In this document: in pieces, positions 7,445 through 13,777 of the stretch | Layout: each line of letters begins with the position of its first letter | Position numbering within the stretch: the first letter of the stretch is position 1 | Source: an uncultured Clostridia bacterium | Lineage (GTDB): Bacteria; Bacillota; Clostridia; Oscillospirales; Oscillospiraceae | Direction of reading: 5' to 3' | NCBI GenBank assembly: GCA_946184215.1 | Contig: CAMHER010000015.1 | Span: 1-16,995 of the forward strand | DNA: 16,995 nucleotides | Program-made: the position numbers and the translations under genes | Notes under the pieces: generated by a model | What the model was told of the DNA's origin: nothing | What the model saw: only the letters and a program-made list of their open reading frames with translations | The model's database searches: none

Positions 7445-8314
7445 TCAGCTTTTTCTGACCGCCATGGACTCGGCAAGTTGGTCGAGAAATGCTGTGTCAG
7501 CAAACGCCCCGCGCAGCACGTCCTTTGCCTGCCGGGTCAGCTTGTTAACCATCGCGGCGCATCTTTCTTCTCCGTAGAGCGCCATATAGGTGTTTTTCTT
7601 TTCCTGTGCGTCAGAGCCGATCGGTTTTCCAAGCTCCGCTTCCGTGCTGATGACGTCCAGCATATCGTCTCGGATCTGAAAAGCTGCTCCAATCGCCGCG
7701 CCGTACCTGGCGGCGGCTTCCATCTGCTTTTCGCTGCCGCCGGCCGCGGCAACGCCCATACGGCAGGCCGCGATCAGCAGAGCGCCGGTTTTACGTGAAT
7801 TGATATTGTCCAGCTGCTCCTCGGTCAGTTGTTTTCCTTCTCCAAGCATGTCAAGGTACTGTCCGCCGCACATGCCGTCAAGTCCGACTGCGTCAGCAAG
7901 GCAGGCCGCGCAGTTCGCCCTGCGCTCAGCCGAAAGTGACGCGCGCAGGATCGTCCCGAAGGCTTCTGCCTGCAGGGCGTCGCCCGCGAGTGTAGCTGTG
8001 CATTCTCCGTAAACGATGTGGTTGGTCGGCCTGCCGCGGCGAAGTGTATCATTGTCCATACAGGGAAGATCATCGTGAATCAGGCTGTATGTGTGCAGCA
8101 TTTCGATGGCGCAGGCGATCGGCATGGCCTCGTCAACAGAACCGCCGCAGATCCGGCAGAACTCCAGCACCAGAATCGGCCGGATGCGTTTTCCGCCTGC
8201 CAGCAGGCTGTATCGCATCGAATCCGCCAAACCGGCAAGGGGCAAATCCAAGGCGCTCAAAAAAGACTCCGCAAGCGCGGCGTCGATCCGCTCCTTATAT
8301 TCCTCTCCTGTCAT
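7445..8314 (-). CDS. ispA: farnesyl diphosphate synthase (IspA-type prenyltransferase)
   Basis: This trans-prenyltransferase elongates DMAPP with IPP, most likely to farnesyl diphosphate, feeding undecaprenyl phosphate and quinone synthesis. The 289-residue protein has GGKRIRP (40-46), the first aspartate-rich motif DDLPCMD (81-87) with the four-residue spacing typical of bacterial FPP synthases, aromatic Y76 five residues before it (a chain-length position), and the second motif DDMLD (216-220) followed by KKNTY (239-243). The ATG overlaps the xseB stop by four bases, with an AGGTGGAG site upstream. Product length is inferred from Y76 and the family; geranylgeranyl diphosphate cannot be excluded. 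Confidence 0.95.
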   Translation of the reverse strand: MTGEEYKERIDAALAESFLSALDLPLAGLADSMRYSLLAGGKRIRPILVLEFCRICGGSVDEAMPIACAIEMLHTYSLIHDDLPCMDNDTLRRGRPTNHIVYGECTATLAGDALQAEAFGTILRASLSAERRANCAACLADAVGLDGMCGGQYLDMLGEGKQLTEEQLDNINSRKTGALLIAACRMGVAAAGGSEKQMEAAARYGAAIGAAFQIRDDMLDVISTEAELGKPIGSDAQEKKNTYMALYGEERCAAMVNKLTRQAKDVLRGAFADTAFLDQLAESMAVRKS

Positions 8315-8544
8315 GACTCCACCTCAAACGGGAGTTCTACCGGCGCACCGTCCGGCCCTTTTTTCAGCATGACGACCTTTTGCTCCGCGTTATCCAGCAG
8401 CTCGGTGCAGCGTTTCATCAGCGCCGTTCCTTCCTCAAAAAGCGTCAGCGCTTCGGCAAGAGGAAGGTTTCCTTTTTCAAGATCGGCGACGATTTCTCCG
8501 AGCCTGGCGACGGATTGTTCGTAGGTCAATTCTTCTTTTTTCAT
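8311..8544 (-). CDS. xseB: exodeoxyribonuclease VII small subunit
   Basis: XseB is the small subunit of exonuclease VII, which degrades single-stranded DNA to oligonucleotides from both ends; several copies bind each XseA. The 77-residue helical protein fits the family length and has the characteristic LTYEQSVARL start and a central segment around LEEGTALMKRC-like residues (about 40-55, here FEEGTALMKRC). The ATG overlaps the xseA stop by four bases and has GAGGAG about 8 bases upstream. It in turn overlaps ispA by four bases, so xseA-xseB-ispA should be translated as a coupled unit. Family and context agree completely. Confidence 0.96.
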   Translation of the reverse strand: MKKEELTYEQSVARLGEIVADLEKGNLPLAEALTLFEEGTALMKRCTELLDNAEQKVVMLKKGPDGAPVELPFEVES

Positions 8545-9758
8545 TCTTTTTTCTCCTCGTCAGTTTCATTCACCGTACAGGATGCGCTGCCGTCTGACAG
8601 TTTCAGACACAGCTTTTCGCCCGCTTTCAGTGATTTAACGCTTGAAACGATCGAGCCGCCCTCATCCGTAGCGATGGTGTAGCCGCGCCGCAGAACACGC
8701 AGCGGGCTCATGGCGTCAAGGGACGCGGCCAGGCGCACCTGCTCCCGCCGCTTTGCGCCGAGCTGTGCCTCCATGCCGGCGGTCAGTCTCTCACGCAGAC
8801 GGTCGAGTTCGATGCGTCTGTCGTCCAGATAAGCGCCCGCATCCCGCAGAACGCGCCGGGAAGTCAGCCCTTCCAGTTCCGCCCGAAGGCGTTTGAAGCG
8901 CTTGTCCATCGCCTGCGAGCAGCGAATGGCGCAGGAGGCGAGGGCCTCCCTCTCCTCCGAAGCATCCGGTACGGCGATCTCGGCAGCGTTGGAAGGCGTC
9001 GAAGCCCTTCGATCCGCAACATAGTCGGAGATCGTAACATCCGGTTCGTGGCCAACGGCTGAAATGACCGGGATCTCCGAGGCATAAACAGCCCGGGCAA
9101 CACGTTCGTCGTTGAAAGCCCACAGATCCTCAATCGAACCGCCTCCGCGGCCTGTGATGATCAGGTCCGCGATCTGCCAGCGATTGGCATATCGGATCGC
9201 TCCGGCGATCTCCGGCGGCGCTTCCGTCCCCTGCACGCGGACAGGCAGAAGGAGAACCTTCGCCATCGGCCAGCGGTGGGACAGGATGCGGATCATATCA
9301 TGCACGGCAGCGCCGGCTGACGAGGTAATGACCGCGATTCTGCCCGGATATTCAGGCAGCGGTTTTTTATGTCCGCTGTCAAACAGCCCTTCGTCCGCAA
9401 GTTTTTTCTTGAGCTGCTCATAGGCGATCTGAAGATCGCCCGTTCCCTCCGGCATCAGGCCGCTGCAGTACAACTGATAAGCGCCGTCACGCGGATAGAC
9501 GGAGAGGCGTCCGTAAGCTGTGACGCTCATTCCGCTTTCCGGTTTAAAGCGCAGCTTGACCGCGCTCGATTTGAACATGACGCACTTCAAGCTGCTTTCG
9601 CTGTCTTTCAGCGTGAAATAGTGGTGCCCGGAAGGATAGACCTTGTAGTTGGAGAGTTCCCCTCTGACAGCGATCTGCAGGAAAAGCGGCGTTGCGTCAA
9701 AGAGTTCTTTGATCAGGCCGTTCAGTTCGCCGACAGTATATACCTTATTCTGTTCCAT
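8541..9758 (-). CDS. xseA: exodeoxyribonuclease VII large subunit
   Basis: XseA is the catalytic subunit of exonuclease VII. The 405-residue protein has an N-terminal OB fold for single-stranded DNA (about 5-100, including the GELSNYK and GHHYFTLKD strands), the catalytic segment GRGGGSIEDL (203-212), the SAVGHEPD block with H237 and D240, then a helical C-terminal region that binds XseB. The frame extends 80 codons upstream, but those lie antisense-like within nusB and do not resemble the family, whereas VYTVGELNG at the chosen ATG is the canonical N-terminus. The chosen start overlaps nusB by 14 bases and has only a weak Shine-Dalgarno sequence, suggesting coupling to nusB. It is shorter than the Bacillus protein, as is common in Clostridia. 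folD, which lies between nusB and xseA in Bacillus, is absent. Confidence 0.96.
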   Translation of the reverse strand: MEQNKVYTVGELNGLIKELFDATPLFLQIAVRGELSNYKVYPSGHHYFTLKDSESSLKCVMFKSSAVKLRFKPESGMSVTAYGRLSVYPRDGAYQLYCSGLMPEGTGDLQIAYEQLKKKLADEGLFDSGHKKPLPEYPGRIAVITSSAGAAVHDMIRILSHRWPMAKVLLLPVRVQGTEAPPEIAGAIRYANRWQIADLIITGRGGGSIEDLWAFNDERVARAVYASEIPVISAVGHEPDVTISDYVADRRASTPSNAAEIAVPDASEEREALASCAIRCSQAMDKRFKRLRAELEGLTSRRVLRDAGAYLDDRRIELDRLRERLTAGMEAQLGAKRREQVRLAASLDAMSPLRVLRRGYTIATDEGGSIVSSVKSLKAGEKLCLKLSDGSASCTVNETDEEKKE

Positions 9759-10227
9759 CTGTGGATTCCGGCACTTCTTCGCCCGGCATCTCAGCGCGCA
9801 TGAAGCCGCCGAGCACGCCGTTGACGAAAGCGACTGTGTCCGGCTCGTCATAGCCCTTGTCCAATTCCACTGCCTCGTTGATCGCAACGGCAGCGGGAAT
9901 ATCATCCATGTACAGGATCTCACAAAGGGCAATTCGCAATACTGCAAGAGCCGTACGGGAAATACGTTCGACCCTCCAGCCGTGAGCATGGCGCTCAATC
10001 AGGCCGTCGATCTCCTCGCGCTTTTCCCGGCTCAGTCGTGTGAGGGTGCGGATATAAGAAAGCTGTTTTTCATCAGGGCAGGCCGAGAACAGCTCGTCCT
10101 CCGCGGAAAGCGTATCGAAATAATCGTTCGAGAAAAAGCTGTCGACGAGCTCGTCGGTGTCGATCTCATTGGCAGATGCGGCGAAGCAAAGCTCCACGGC
10201 GATTTCGCGCGCTGTTTTTCTTGTCAT
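9745..10227 (-). CDS. nusB: transcription antitermination factor NusB
   Basis: NusB binds boxA RNA with NusE (S10) in antitermination complexes that support rRNA transcription. The 160-residue all-helical protein has the TRKTAREIAVELCFA start (boxA/RNA-binding helix), and the conserved C-terminal block IPAAVAINEAVEL followed by Y-x-x-x-x-x-x-FVNGVL (about 112-140). A short acidic tail, EVPESTDGTE, follows. ATG start with AAGGAGC 7 bases upstream, 18 bases after asp23. Its last 14 bases overlap xseA. Asp23 and NusB are neighbours across Firmicutes. Confidence 0.96.
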   Translation of the reverse strand: MTRKTAREIAVELCFAASANEIDTDELVDSFFSNDYFDTLSAEDELFSACPDEKQLSYIRTLTRLSREKREEIDGLIERHAHGWRVERISRTALAVLRIALCEILYMDDIPAAVAINEAVELDKGYDEPDTVAFVNGVLGGFMRAEMPGEEVPESTDGTE

Positions 10228-10245
10228 GTTATGCTCCTTAAGGCT

Positions 10246-10608
10246 TTATTTGTCAAAGGAAATGCCGGCGACATGGACGTTGATCTTCGCCTTCTCGATG
10301 CCCGTTACCGATTGCACGGCAGAGAGCAGCTTGTCCTGCACCTCTCTTGCCACCGAAACGATGCTGCTGCCGTAGCTGACATTGATGATCACATCGACAA
10401 TGATCGTCTCGTCCTCAAACGTGACCTTTACGCCTTTGCTGACAGTCTTGATGCCGATCAGTTCAGCCAGCTCCGCTCCGGCAGCGTTGGAAAGGCCGGA
10501 AACACCCTTGATCTCGGATACGGCGCTCTTAACGAGGCTGACGATCACGTCCTCGGAAATATTGATGCTGCCCTTTTCTTCCTGGCAGGTGATATAGTTG
10601 TCGGCCAT
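10246..10608 (-). CDS. Asp23/Gls24 family envelope stress protein
   Basis: This 120-residue protein belongs to the Asp23/Gls24 family (YqhY in Bacillus, DUF322). Family members lie at the cytoplasmic face of the membrane and are linked to cell-envelope or alkaline stress; Bacillus YqhY affects lipid metabolism. Here the family's strand-helix pattern is clear: GSINISEDVIVSLVKSAV, then GVSGLS and a central IIVDVIINVSYGSSI followed by a REVQDKLLSAV helix and INVHVAGI. There is no signal peptide. The ATG has a strong AGGAGG 8 bases upstream, and a candidate promoter lies at 10638-10646, so it is probably the first gene of the 12-gene operon. The exact role in this organism is unknown. Confidence 0.92.
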   Translation of the reverse strand: MADNYITCQEEKGSINISEDVIVSLVKSAVSEIKGVSGLSNAAGAELAELIGIKTVSKGVKVTFEDETIIVDVIINVSYGSSIVSVAREVQDKLLSAVQSVTGIEKAKINVHVAGISFDK

Positions 10609-10637
10609 ACGGAAAACCTCCTAAAGTTTTTCATTGT

Positions 10638-10646
10638 ATTTTACCA
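10638..10646 (-). promoter_or_regulatory. candidate extended -10 promoter of the asp23-tyrS operon
   Basis: The minus strand reads TGGTAAAAT, an extended -10 element, about 22 bases upstream of the asp23 Shine-Dalgarno sequence. The -35 region (TTTCTT at 17-base spacing) is poor, as often tolerated with a TGn extension. An overlapping TACAAT is an alternative -10. It lies just downstream of the spoIIIAH terminator, where a new promoter is needed. Confidence 0.5.
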
Positions 10647-10648
10647 TG

Positions 10649-10672
10649 TTGCTCCGAAAAAAGAAAGAGCAA
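10649..10672. promoter_or_regulatory. inverted repeat TTGCTC-N12-GAGCAA over the -35 region
   Basis: Six-base arms at 10649-10654 and 10667-10672 are exact reverse complements, and the repeat covers the -35 region of the candidate asp23 promoter. This is a plausible operator position, but short arms can arise by chance. Confidence 0.3.
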
Positions 10673-10682
10673 ACCGACAAAA

Positions 10683-10720
10683 AATGAATAAAAGGCTGCA
10701 TTTTACTTTTAATATTCATT
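10683..10720. promoter_or_regulatory. inverted repeat with TGAAT/ATTCA half-sites (possible ArgR-type operator)
   Basis: AATGAATA (10683-10690) and TATTCATT (10713-10720) are perfect reverse complements; an inner AAAG/CTTT pair extends the symmetry around a bulge. TGAAT and ATTCA are the half-sites of bacterial ARG boxes, and the outer halves here are spaced as expected for two adjacent boxes, but the inner halves are poor. The operon downstream contains argR. The regulator is inferred, not shown. Confidence 0.3.
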
Positions 10721-10737
10721 GCCGCCCGTCTACACGC

Positions 10738-10766
10738 AAAAAAAGGCCCGGGCAGATCCCGGGCCT
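10738..10766 (-). terminator. intrinsic terminator of the spoIIIA operon
   Basis: A perfect 9-bp GC-rich stem (10744-10752 with 10758-10766) with a 5-base loop is followed, on the minus strand, by a run of seven U. It lies 10 bases after the spoIIIAH stop. There is no T run on the plus-strand side, so it acts in one direction and separates sporulation from housekeeping genes. Confidence 0.93.
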
Positions 10767-10776
10767 ATGAAATGTC

Positions 10777-11307
10777 TCATGCCTTCACTTCAATAATATT
10801 CAGCTGTGTGGCGTCGTACTCGGTTTCCGTACAGATAATATCTGTGATGCGCGCGACCGCTTCCTCCGAAAGTCCGTCGATCGGCGCCGGTACGGCTACC
10901 GTGACGGCTCCGTTTCCGATATAAACCACGCAATCGGAAAAATCTTTTGCCAGAAGAAGATTTTCTATCTGTGTTTCCTGCATGGAGCAGGTGGCCATGG
11001 CAGCGATCGCATTCATCGCACTGTCGATCGTCTCCTGGGAGGCGGTGTCGGCCGAAGCTGCCGACTGCAGCAGCTGCAGCGCCTCGTCCCGTGACACCTG
11101 CCTTGTCAGCCTTGCCTCCGCAAAATAGCCGGAGTTGACCGCATTCGGAGCTGATGCATTCGCTTCCGCGATTTCCGCATCTTCTACCGCAACCATTTTA
11201 CTGTCCGGCTTGCCCCAGCGGTTGTTGTACGACCAGTTCAACAATACCGCCGCGCAAACACACATCAGTACCGCCAGCAGCGCTATGTTCCTTTTCCTGT
11301 TTTTCAT
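10777..11307 (-). CDS. spoIIIAH: stage III sporulation protein AH
   Basis: SpoIIIAH is the mother-cell partner of forespore SpoIIQ; the pair spans the intermembrane space and builds the channel that keeps the forespore alive and sigma-G active. The 176-residue protein has a basic N-terminus, one membrane helix (about 7-25), a linker, then the conserved YFAEARLTRQVSRDEALQLL-type helix (61-80) and a C-terminal ring-building domain of the EscJ/PrgK type (about 115-176). ATG with a purine-rich GGAGGGAGAGG site upstream. It is last in the operon, 15 bases after spoIIIAG and followed by a terminator. Length is somewhat below the 218 residues of the Bacillus protein; nothing essential looks missing. 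Confidence 0.95.
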   Translation of the reverse strand: MKNRKRNIALLAVLMCVCAAVLLNWSYNNRWGKPDSKMVAVEDAEIAEANASAPNAVNSGYFAEARLTRQVSRDEALQLLQSAASADTASQETIDSAMNAIAAMATCSMQETQIENLLLAKDFSDCVVYIGNGAVTVAVPAPIDGLSEEAVARITDIICTETEYDATQLNIIEVKA

Positions 11308-11322
11308 GTTCCTCTCCCTCCA

Positions 11323-11637
11323 TCAGTTTGATCCGCTTCGCTTCAATATCGTTATCTTATCCGCTCCAAAACCCGTATACGATCTCACCGCCTCCATTAT
11401 TTTCATTCGGACTTCGGCGTTCTGTGCTCCTTCGCATACGACGACCACTCCGTTCTCCGAAATCAGAACGTATGCCTCCCCCACCCCCTGCGTCAGAGAC
11501 AGCGCTTCCCCCAGTTCGGTTGTCGGTGCTGTATTCTCCCCTTTTGGTGACGATGGAATCAGCATCAGGAAAACGCCGAGAGCAAGGATCAGCAGCGGAT
11601 ATTTGAATTGATCGAGTTTATCAAGAACTTTCTTCAA
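11323..11637 (-). CDS. spoIIIAG: stage III sporulation protein AG, compact form
   Basis: SpoIIIAG forms a large ring in the mother-cell outer forespore membrane as part of the spoIIIA channel. This copy is only 104 residues, against 229 in Bacillus. It has a membrane helix (13-28), a short linker and a ring-building motif: helix ELGEALSLTQ (41-50), GVGEAYVLIS (51-60), then directly VVVVCEG (64-70) and a second helix (about 73-90), ending KITIL. The long insertion that in other SpoIIIAG proteins sits inside this motif and forms the beta-triangle is absent. No stop or frame change explains this. I chose the TTG at 11637 because AGGAG lies 7 bases upstream; an ATG at 11661 would add 8 residues. 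The start overlaps spoIIIAF by 17 bases. Confidence 0.88.
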   Translation of the reverse strand: MKKVLDKLDQFKYPLLILALGVFLMLIPSSPKGENTAPTTELGEALSLTQGVGEAYVLISENGVVVVCEGAQNAEVRMKIMEAVRSYTGFGADKITILKRSGSN

Positions 11638-12109
11638 TGCTCCACTCCTGATGTGCCTCATTGATGCCAAGCTGCGCCTCCATCCAGGAGACAAGACGCC
11701 GCTGTGCCTCGTTCTGCTTTTTGATCACAAGACGCGCCGTATCCGGAACCCATACGCCTTCTCTGTGCCACGCGGCCGTGACCCGGACGCTTGCCAGTTC
11801 AAGGCCGTAATCTTCGGCTTTGTCCATAATATATTCTTCGCACTCCCTTTCTATGACATATCGGTTCATGCGGTCCCGGTCGATGTTTGCATCGCTTGAA
11901 ATTTTCTCTGCCGCTTCCCGCGTTTGGGCAAGAGAAATCGCATACTCTTCCCAGCGTATGGATCGAAGATGGCCCAGCAGCAGAATGATAAGCGCACAGG
12001 TGGCGCACAGAGAGGCCATCCGCCGCTCCCGCCCGTCCGGCAAAAGCGTCAAAACAAGGCCAAAGAACACCGCCGCTGCGCAAACGGTGCGTAAAGACAA
12101 GACGTTCAT
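11621..12109 (-). CDS. spoIIIAF: stage III sporulation protein AF
   Basis: SpoIIIAF is a membrane protein of the spoIIIA channel with a soluble ring-building domain. The 162-residue protein has two membrane helices (about 5-24 and 30-47) and a soluble C-terminal part in which the helix RYVIERECEEYIMDKAEDYG (83-102) is followed by strands ASVRVTA and TARLVIK, the usual ring-building pattern. The frame is open far upstream inside spoIIIAE, but the ATG at 12109 starts exactly at the membrane domain and overlaps the spoIIIAE stop by four bases (ATGA); the Shine-Dalgarno sequence GGTGAG is modest. A glutamate/serine-rich tail ends the protein. Shorter than the 206-residue Bacillus protein. Confidence 0.92.
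   Translation of the reverse strand: MNVLSLRTVCAAAVFFGLVLTLLPDGRERRMASLCATCALIILLLGHLRSIRWEEYAISLAQTREAAEKISSDANIDRDRMNRYVIERECEEYIMDKAEDYGLELASVRVTAAWHREGVWVPDTARLVIKKQNEAQRRLVSWMEAQLGINEAHQEWSIEESS
11645..11649 (-). promoter_or_regulatory. ribosome binding site for the spoIIIAG TTG start
   Basis: AGGAG on the minus strand, seven bases before the TTG at 11637 and inside the spoIIIAF coding region. It favours the TTG over the ATG at 11661. Confidence 0.65.
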
Positions 12110-13188
12110 ACGCTCACCGTCCGGATCGCCGCCATGAAAGAAACGAAAAGCATGATCGTGAGGCAGCCCATCACTCCCAGCATCATGCCAAATGCGTTGG
12201 AAAGATCTCCCAGCAGCATGGCAAGCCTTTTCCCCTCCAGAGCCGATGCGACAGCGGCACAAAGGCGGAAAAGCAGCATTTTGACACCGATGGCGATAAA
12301 CGGTGTCAGGCACATGGCGCAGATGCCGATCAACGCGAATACTCCCGCCGCGTTTTTGATCACGGCGGCGCTGGAGAGCACCACAGAAGCCGCATCGGAG
12401 AGAATTCCGCCCACAAGCGGCAGGGTGTTCGAAATAACAAGCTTTGCCCCTTTGACCGCGGCCGCGTCGGCCGGCCCCGTCAGGGCTCCCGTCATGCCGA
12501 TATAGGCGCTGATTCCCATTGTCAGGAGCGTGATCCCCGTCGCCGTCGCCCACTTAATTGCACCGATCACCATATTGAGGATGGCATTCGGGTAAATGCT
12601 TCGGCTGATGCCAAGTGCAAGATAGGCGTAGATCATCGGAACAGCAAGACGCCGCAGCATTTCCATCAGGATATTCAATCCCAAAAGAACCGCGGCATAG
12701 CTCGCGCCGGCCGACACCACTGCCCCGCTGACGGCGGCGGCCGTATAGACTGCGGGCAGAACAGCGCGCGAATAATCACTTACAGTCTGAAGCGTGTCCG
12801 TCATCTGCCCTGCAAAGGAATCGACCGACCCTGTCACGGCGACGGAAACAGCCGCGCAGGCGCAGATCGAGATCAACTCGCCGGATCTGTTTTCCGGGCA
12901 TACTGCCTCGGCGACGGCACATACCAGCGCAATCGCGATGATCTTCGCAAGTTCCTTCATTTCCTCGCGAAATCTTTGCTCCGCTTCCGCTTTTCCTTTT
13001 CGGATCAGCCTTCCAATGGCGCCGGAGACATCATAACTGCCGTCTGTTACGAGTCTGCCGCTGATCTCTCGCGCCTCGTCGCTTAATTGCTCTTCTACAT
13101 CCGAAACGTCCGGCGCAGGATCCTCGGCATAGACGGGAACGACAAAAAGCACCAGAAGCAGCAAAAGAAAAAGGCAACATTTTCTCAA
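12106..13188 (-). CDS. spoIIIAE: stage III sporulation protein AE
   Basis: SpoIIIAE is the large polytopic membrane protein of the spoIIIA complex and a likely core of the transport path. The 360-residue protein begins with a signal peptide: RKCC, a run of leucines and the likely cleavage site VYA-ED (21/22). A soluble segment follows (about 22-95), then at least six hydrophobic helices to the end, including the conserved LPLVGGILSDA region. The start is TTG at 13188, whose TTGA overlaps the spoIIIAD stop by three bases; GGAG lies 7 bases upstream. The upstream open frame to 13350 runs inside spoIIIAD and would bury the signal peptide. Shorter than the Bacillus protein (399) mainly near the N-terminus. 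Confidence 0.95.
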   Translation of the reverse strand: MRKCCLFLLLLLVLFVVPVYAEDPAPDVSDVEEQLSDEAREISGRLVTDGSYDVSGAIGRLIRKGKAEAEQRFREEMKELAKIIAIALVCAVAEAVCPENRSGELISICACAAVSVAVTGSVDSFAGQMTDTLQTVSDYSRAVLPAVYTAAAVSGAVVSAGASYAAVLLGLNILMEMLRRLAVPMIYAYLALGISRSIYPNAILNMVIGAIKWATATGITLLTMGISAYIGMTGALTGPADAAAVKGAKLVISNTLPLVGGILSDAASVVLSSAAVIKNAAGVFALIGICAMCLTPFIAIGVKMLLFRLCAAVASALEGKRLAMLLGDLSNAFGMMLGVMGCLTIMLFVSFMAAIRTVSV

Positions 13189-13571
13189 AGCATTTCTCCG
13201 ATCGAGGCAAGCATCGTGCGGATCAGCGGCAAGGCAGCTCCCAGAGAGCAGAGAACGCCGATCAATTCGACGGCGGACGCAGCAGCGTTCTGAGAAGCTT
13301 CCCTGCACAGATCGGCCGTCAGTCTGGCTGTGAGGGCTGCGGCGCAGCATTTTATCACCGGCAGAAGATACACGTCCCCCGCGCCGAAGAGGCTGCGTGA
13401 GAATTCGCGCAGCTCCTGCAGCGGCTGCAGGAGCGACGCGGTGAGCGCCAGGACAAGTGCGGTCACTGCCGCGCTGAGAGCAAGCGAAAGCTCCGGATTT
13501 GTCTTGCGGATCAACAACGCCGTACAGGCAGAGAACAGCACGATCCCTGCCGCCTTATACAGTACTTCCAT
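13185..13571 (-). CDS. spoIIIAD: stage III sporulation protein AD
   Basis: SpoIIIAD is a small membrane protein of the spoIIIA complex. The 128-residue protein has hydrophobic helices at about 3-22, 28-50 and 97-120 and the family block LLPVIKCCAAALTARLTADLCREA (about 69-92; read here in two parts, LLPVIKCC and RLTADLCREA). The ATG lies 3 bases after the spoIIIAC stop and lacks a convincing Shine-Dalgarno sequence, so translation probably depends on ribosomes finishing spoIIIAC. The gene contains a 23-base perfect palindrome (13412-13434), caused by repeated CTG-CAG codons. It slightly overlaps spoIIIAE. Confidence 0.95.
   Translation of the reverse strand: MEVLYKAAGIVLFSACTALLIRKTNPELSLALSAAVTALVLALTASLLQPLQELREFSRSLFGAGDVYLLPVIKCCAAALTARLTADLCREASQNAAASAVELIGVLCSLGAALPLIRTMLASIGEML
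13196..13199 (-). promoter_or_regulatory. ribosome binding site for the spoIIIAE TTG start
   Basis: GGAG on the minus strand, seven bases before the TTG at 13188, within the end of spoIIIAD. Together with the signal peptide that begins right after the TTG it decides the start. Confidence 0.65.
13412..13434. repeat. 23-base perfect palindrome inside spoIIIAD
   Basis: Eleven-base arms (13412-13422 and 13424-13434) flank one central base. On the coding strand it covers the codons of LLQPLQEL, where CTG-CAG occurs twice around CCG. It could form a hairpin of about 10 bp in the mRNA, or be a by-product of codon choice. Confidence 0.6.
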
Positions 13572-13574
13572 GTC

Positions 13575-13769
13575 TTACAGATTAAACAGCTGCTTGATCA
13601 TGTCGAAAAGCTCGCTGATTTTTTGAACGATTATCATCAGGACAACGACAAGAGCCGCAATCGTCGTCATCAGCGCCTGCTCGTCCCTTCCGGAGCGCTG
13701 GAGAAGGATATTCAGGACCGCAACCAGGATTCCCACAGCGGCAACCTTAAAAATCAGTTCTACGTCCAT
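13575..13769 (-). CDS. spoIIIAC: stage III sporulation protein AC
   Basis: SpoIIIAC is a small two-helix membrane protein of the spoIIIA complex. The 64-residue protein has helices at about 5-23 and 32-52 with the conserved core GILVAVLN and RSGRDEQALM loop between them, ending in LFNL. A GTG two codons upstream (13775) is possible, but the ATG at 13769 gives the family N-terminus MDVELIFK and has TTAGGTG, overlapping the spoIIIAB stop, five bases upstream. It starts 8 bases after spoIIIAB. Confidence 0.95.
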   Translation of the reverse strand: MDVELIFKVAAVGILVAVLNILLQRSGRDEQALMTTIAALVVVLMIIVQKISELFDMIKQLFNL

Positions 13770-13777
13770 AATCACAC

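Noticed and set aside
9759..9998. N-terminal extension of XseA by 80 residues
   Set aside because: Overlaps nusB entirely, while the chosen ATG gives the canonical XseA N-terminus.
9649..10770. 373-codon open frame on the plus strand opposite xseA, nusB and asp23
   Set aside because: It runs across three well-supported genes and the promoter spacer; the translation has no recognisable domain.
11065..11079. 15-base palindrome CTGCAGC-A-GCTGCAG in spoIIIAH
   Set aside because: It follows from CTG/CAG codons for Leu-Gln repeats and is short; no further evidence of function.
11323..11694. Frameshift or truncation of spoIIIAG
   Set aside because: The membrane helix and ring-building motif are in one frame, the termini match the family, and flanking gene junctions are intact, so a natural compact form is more likely.
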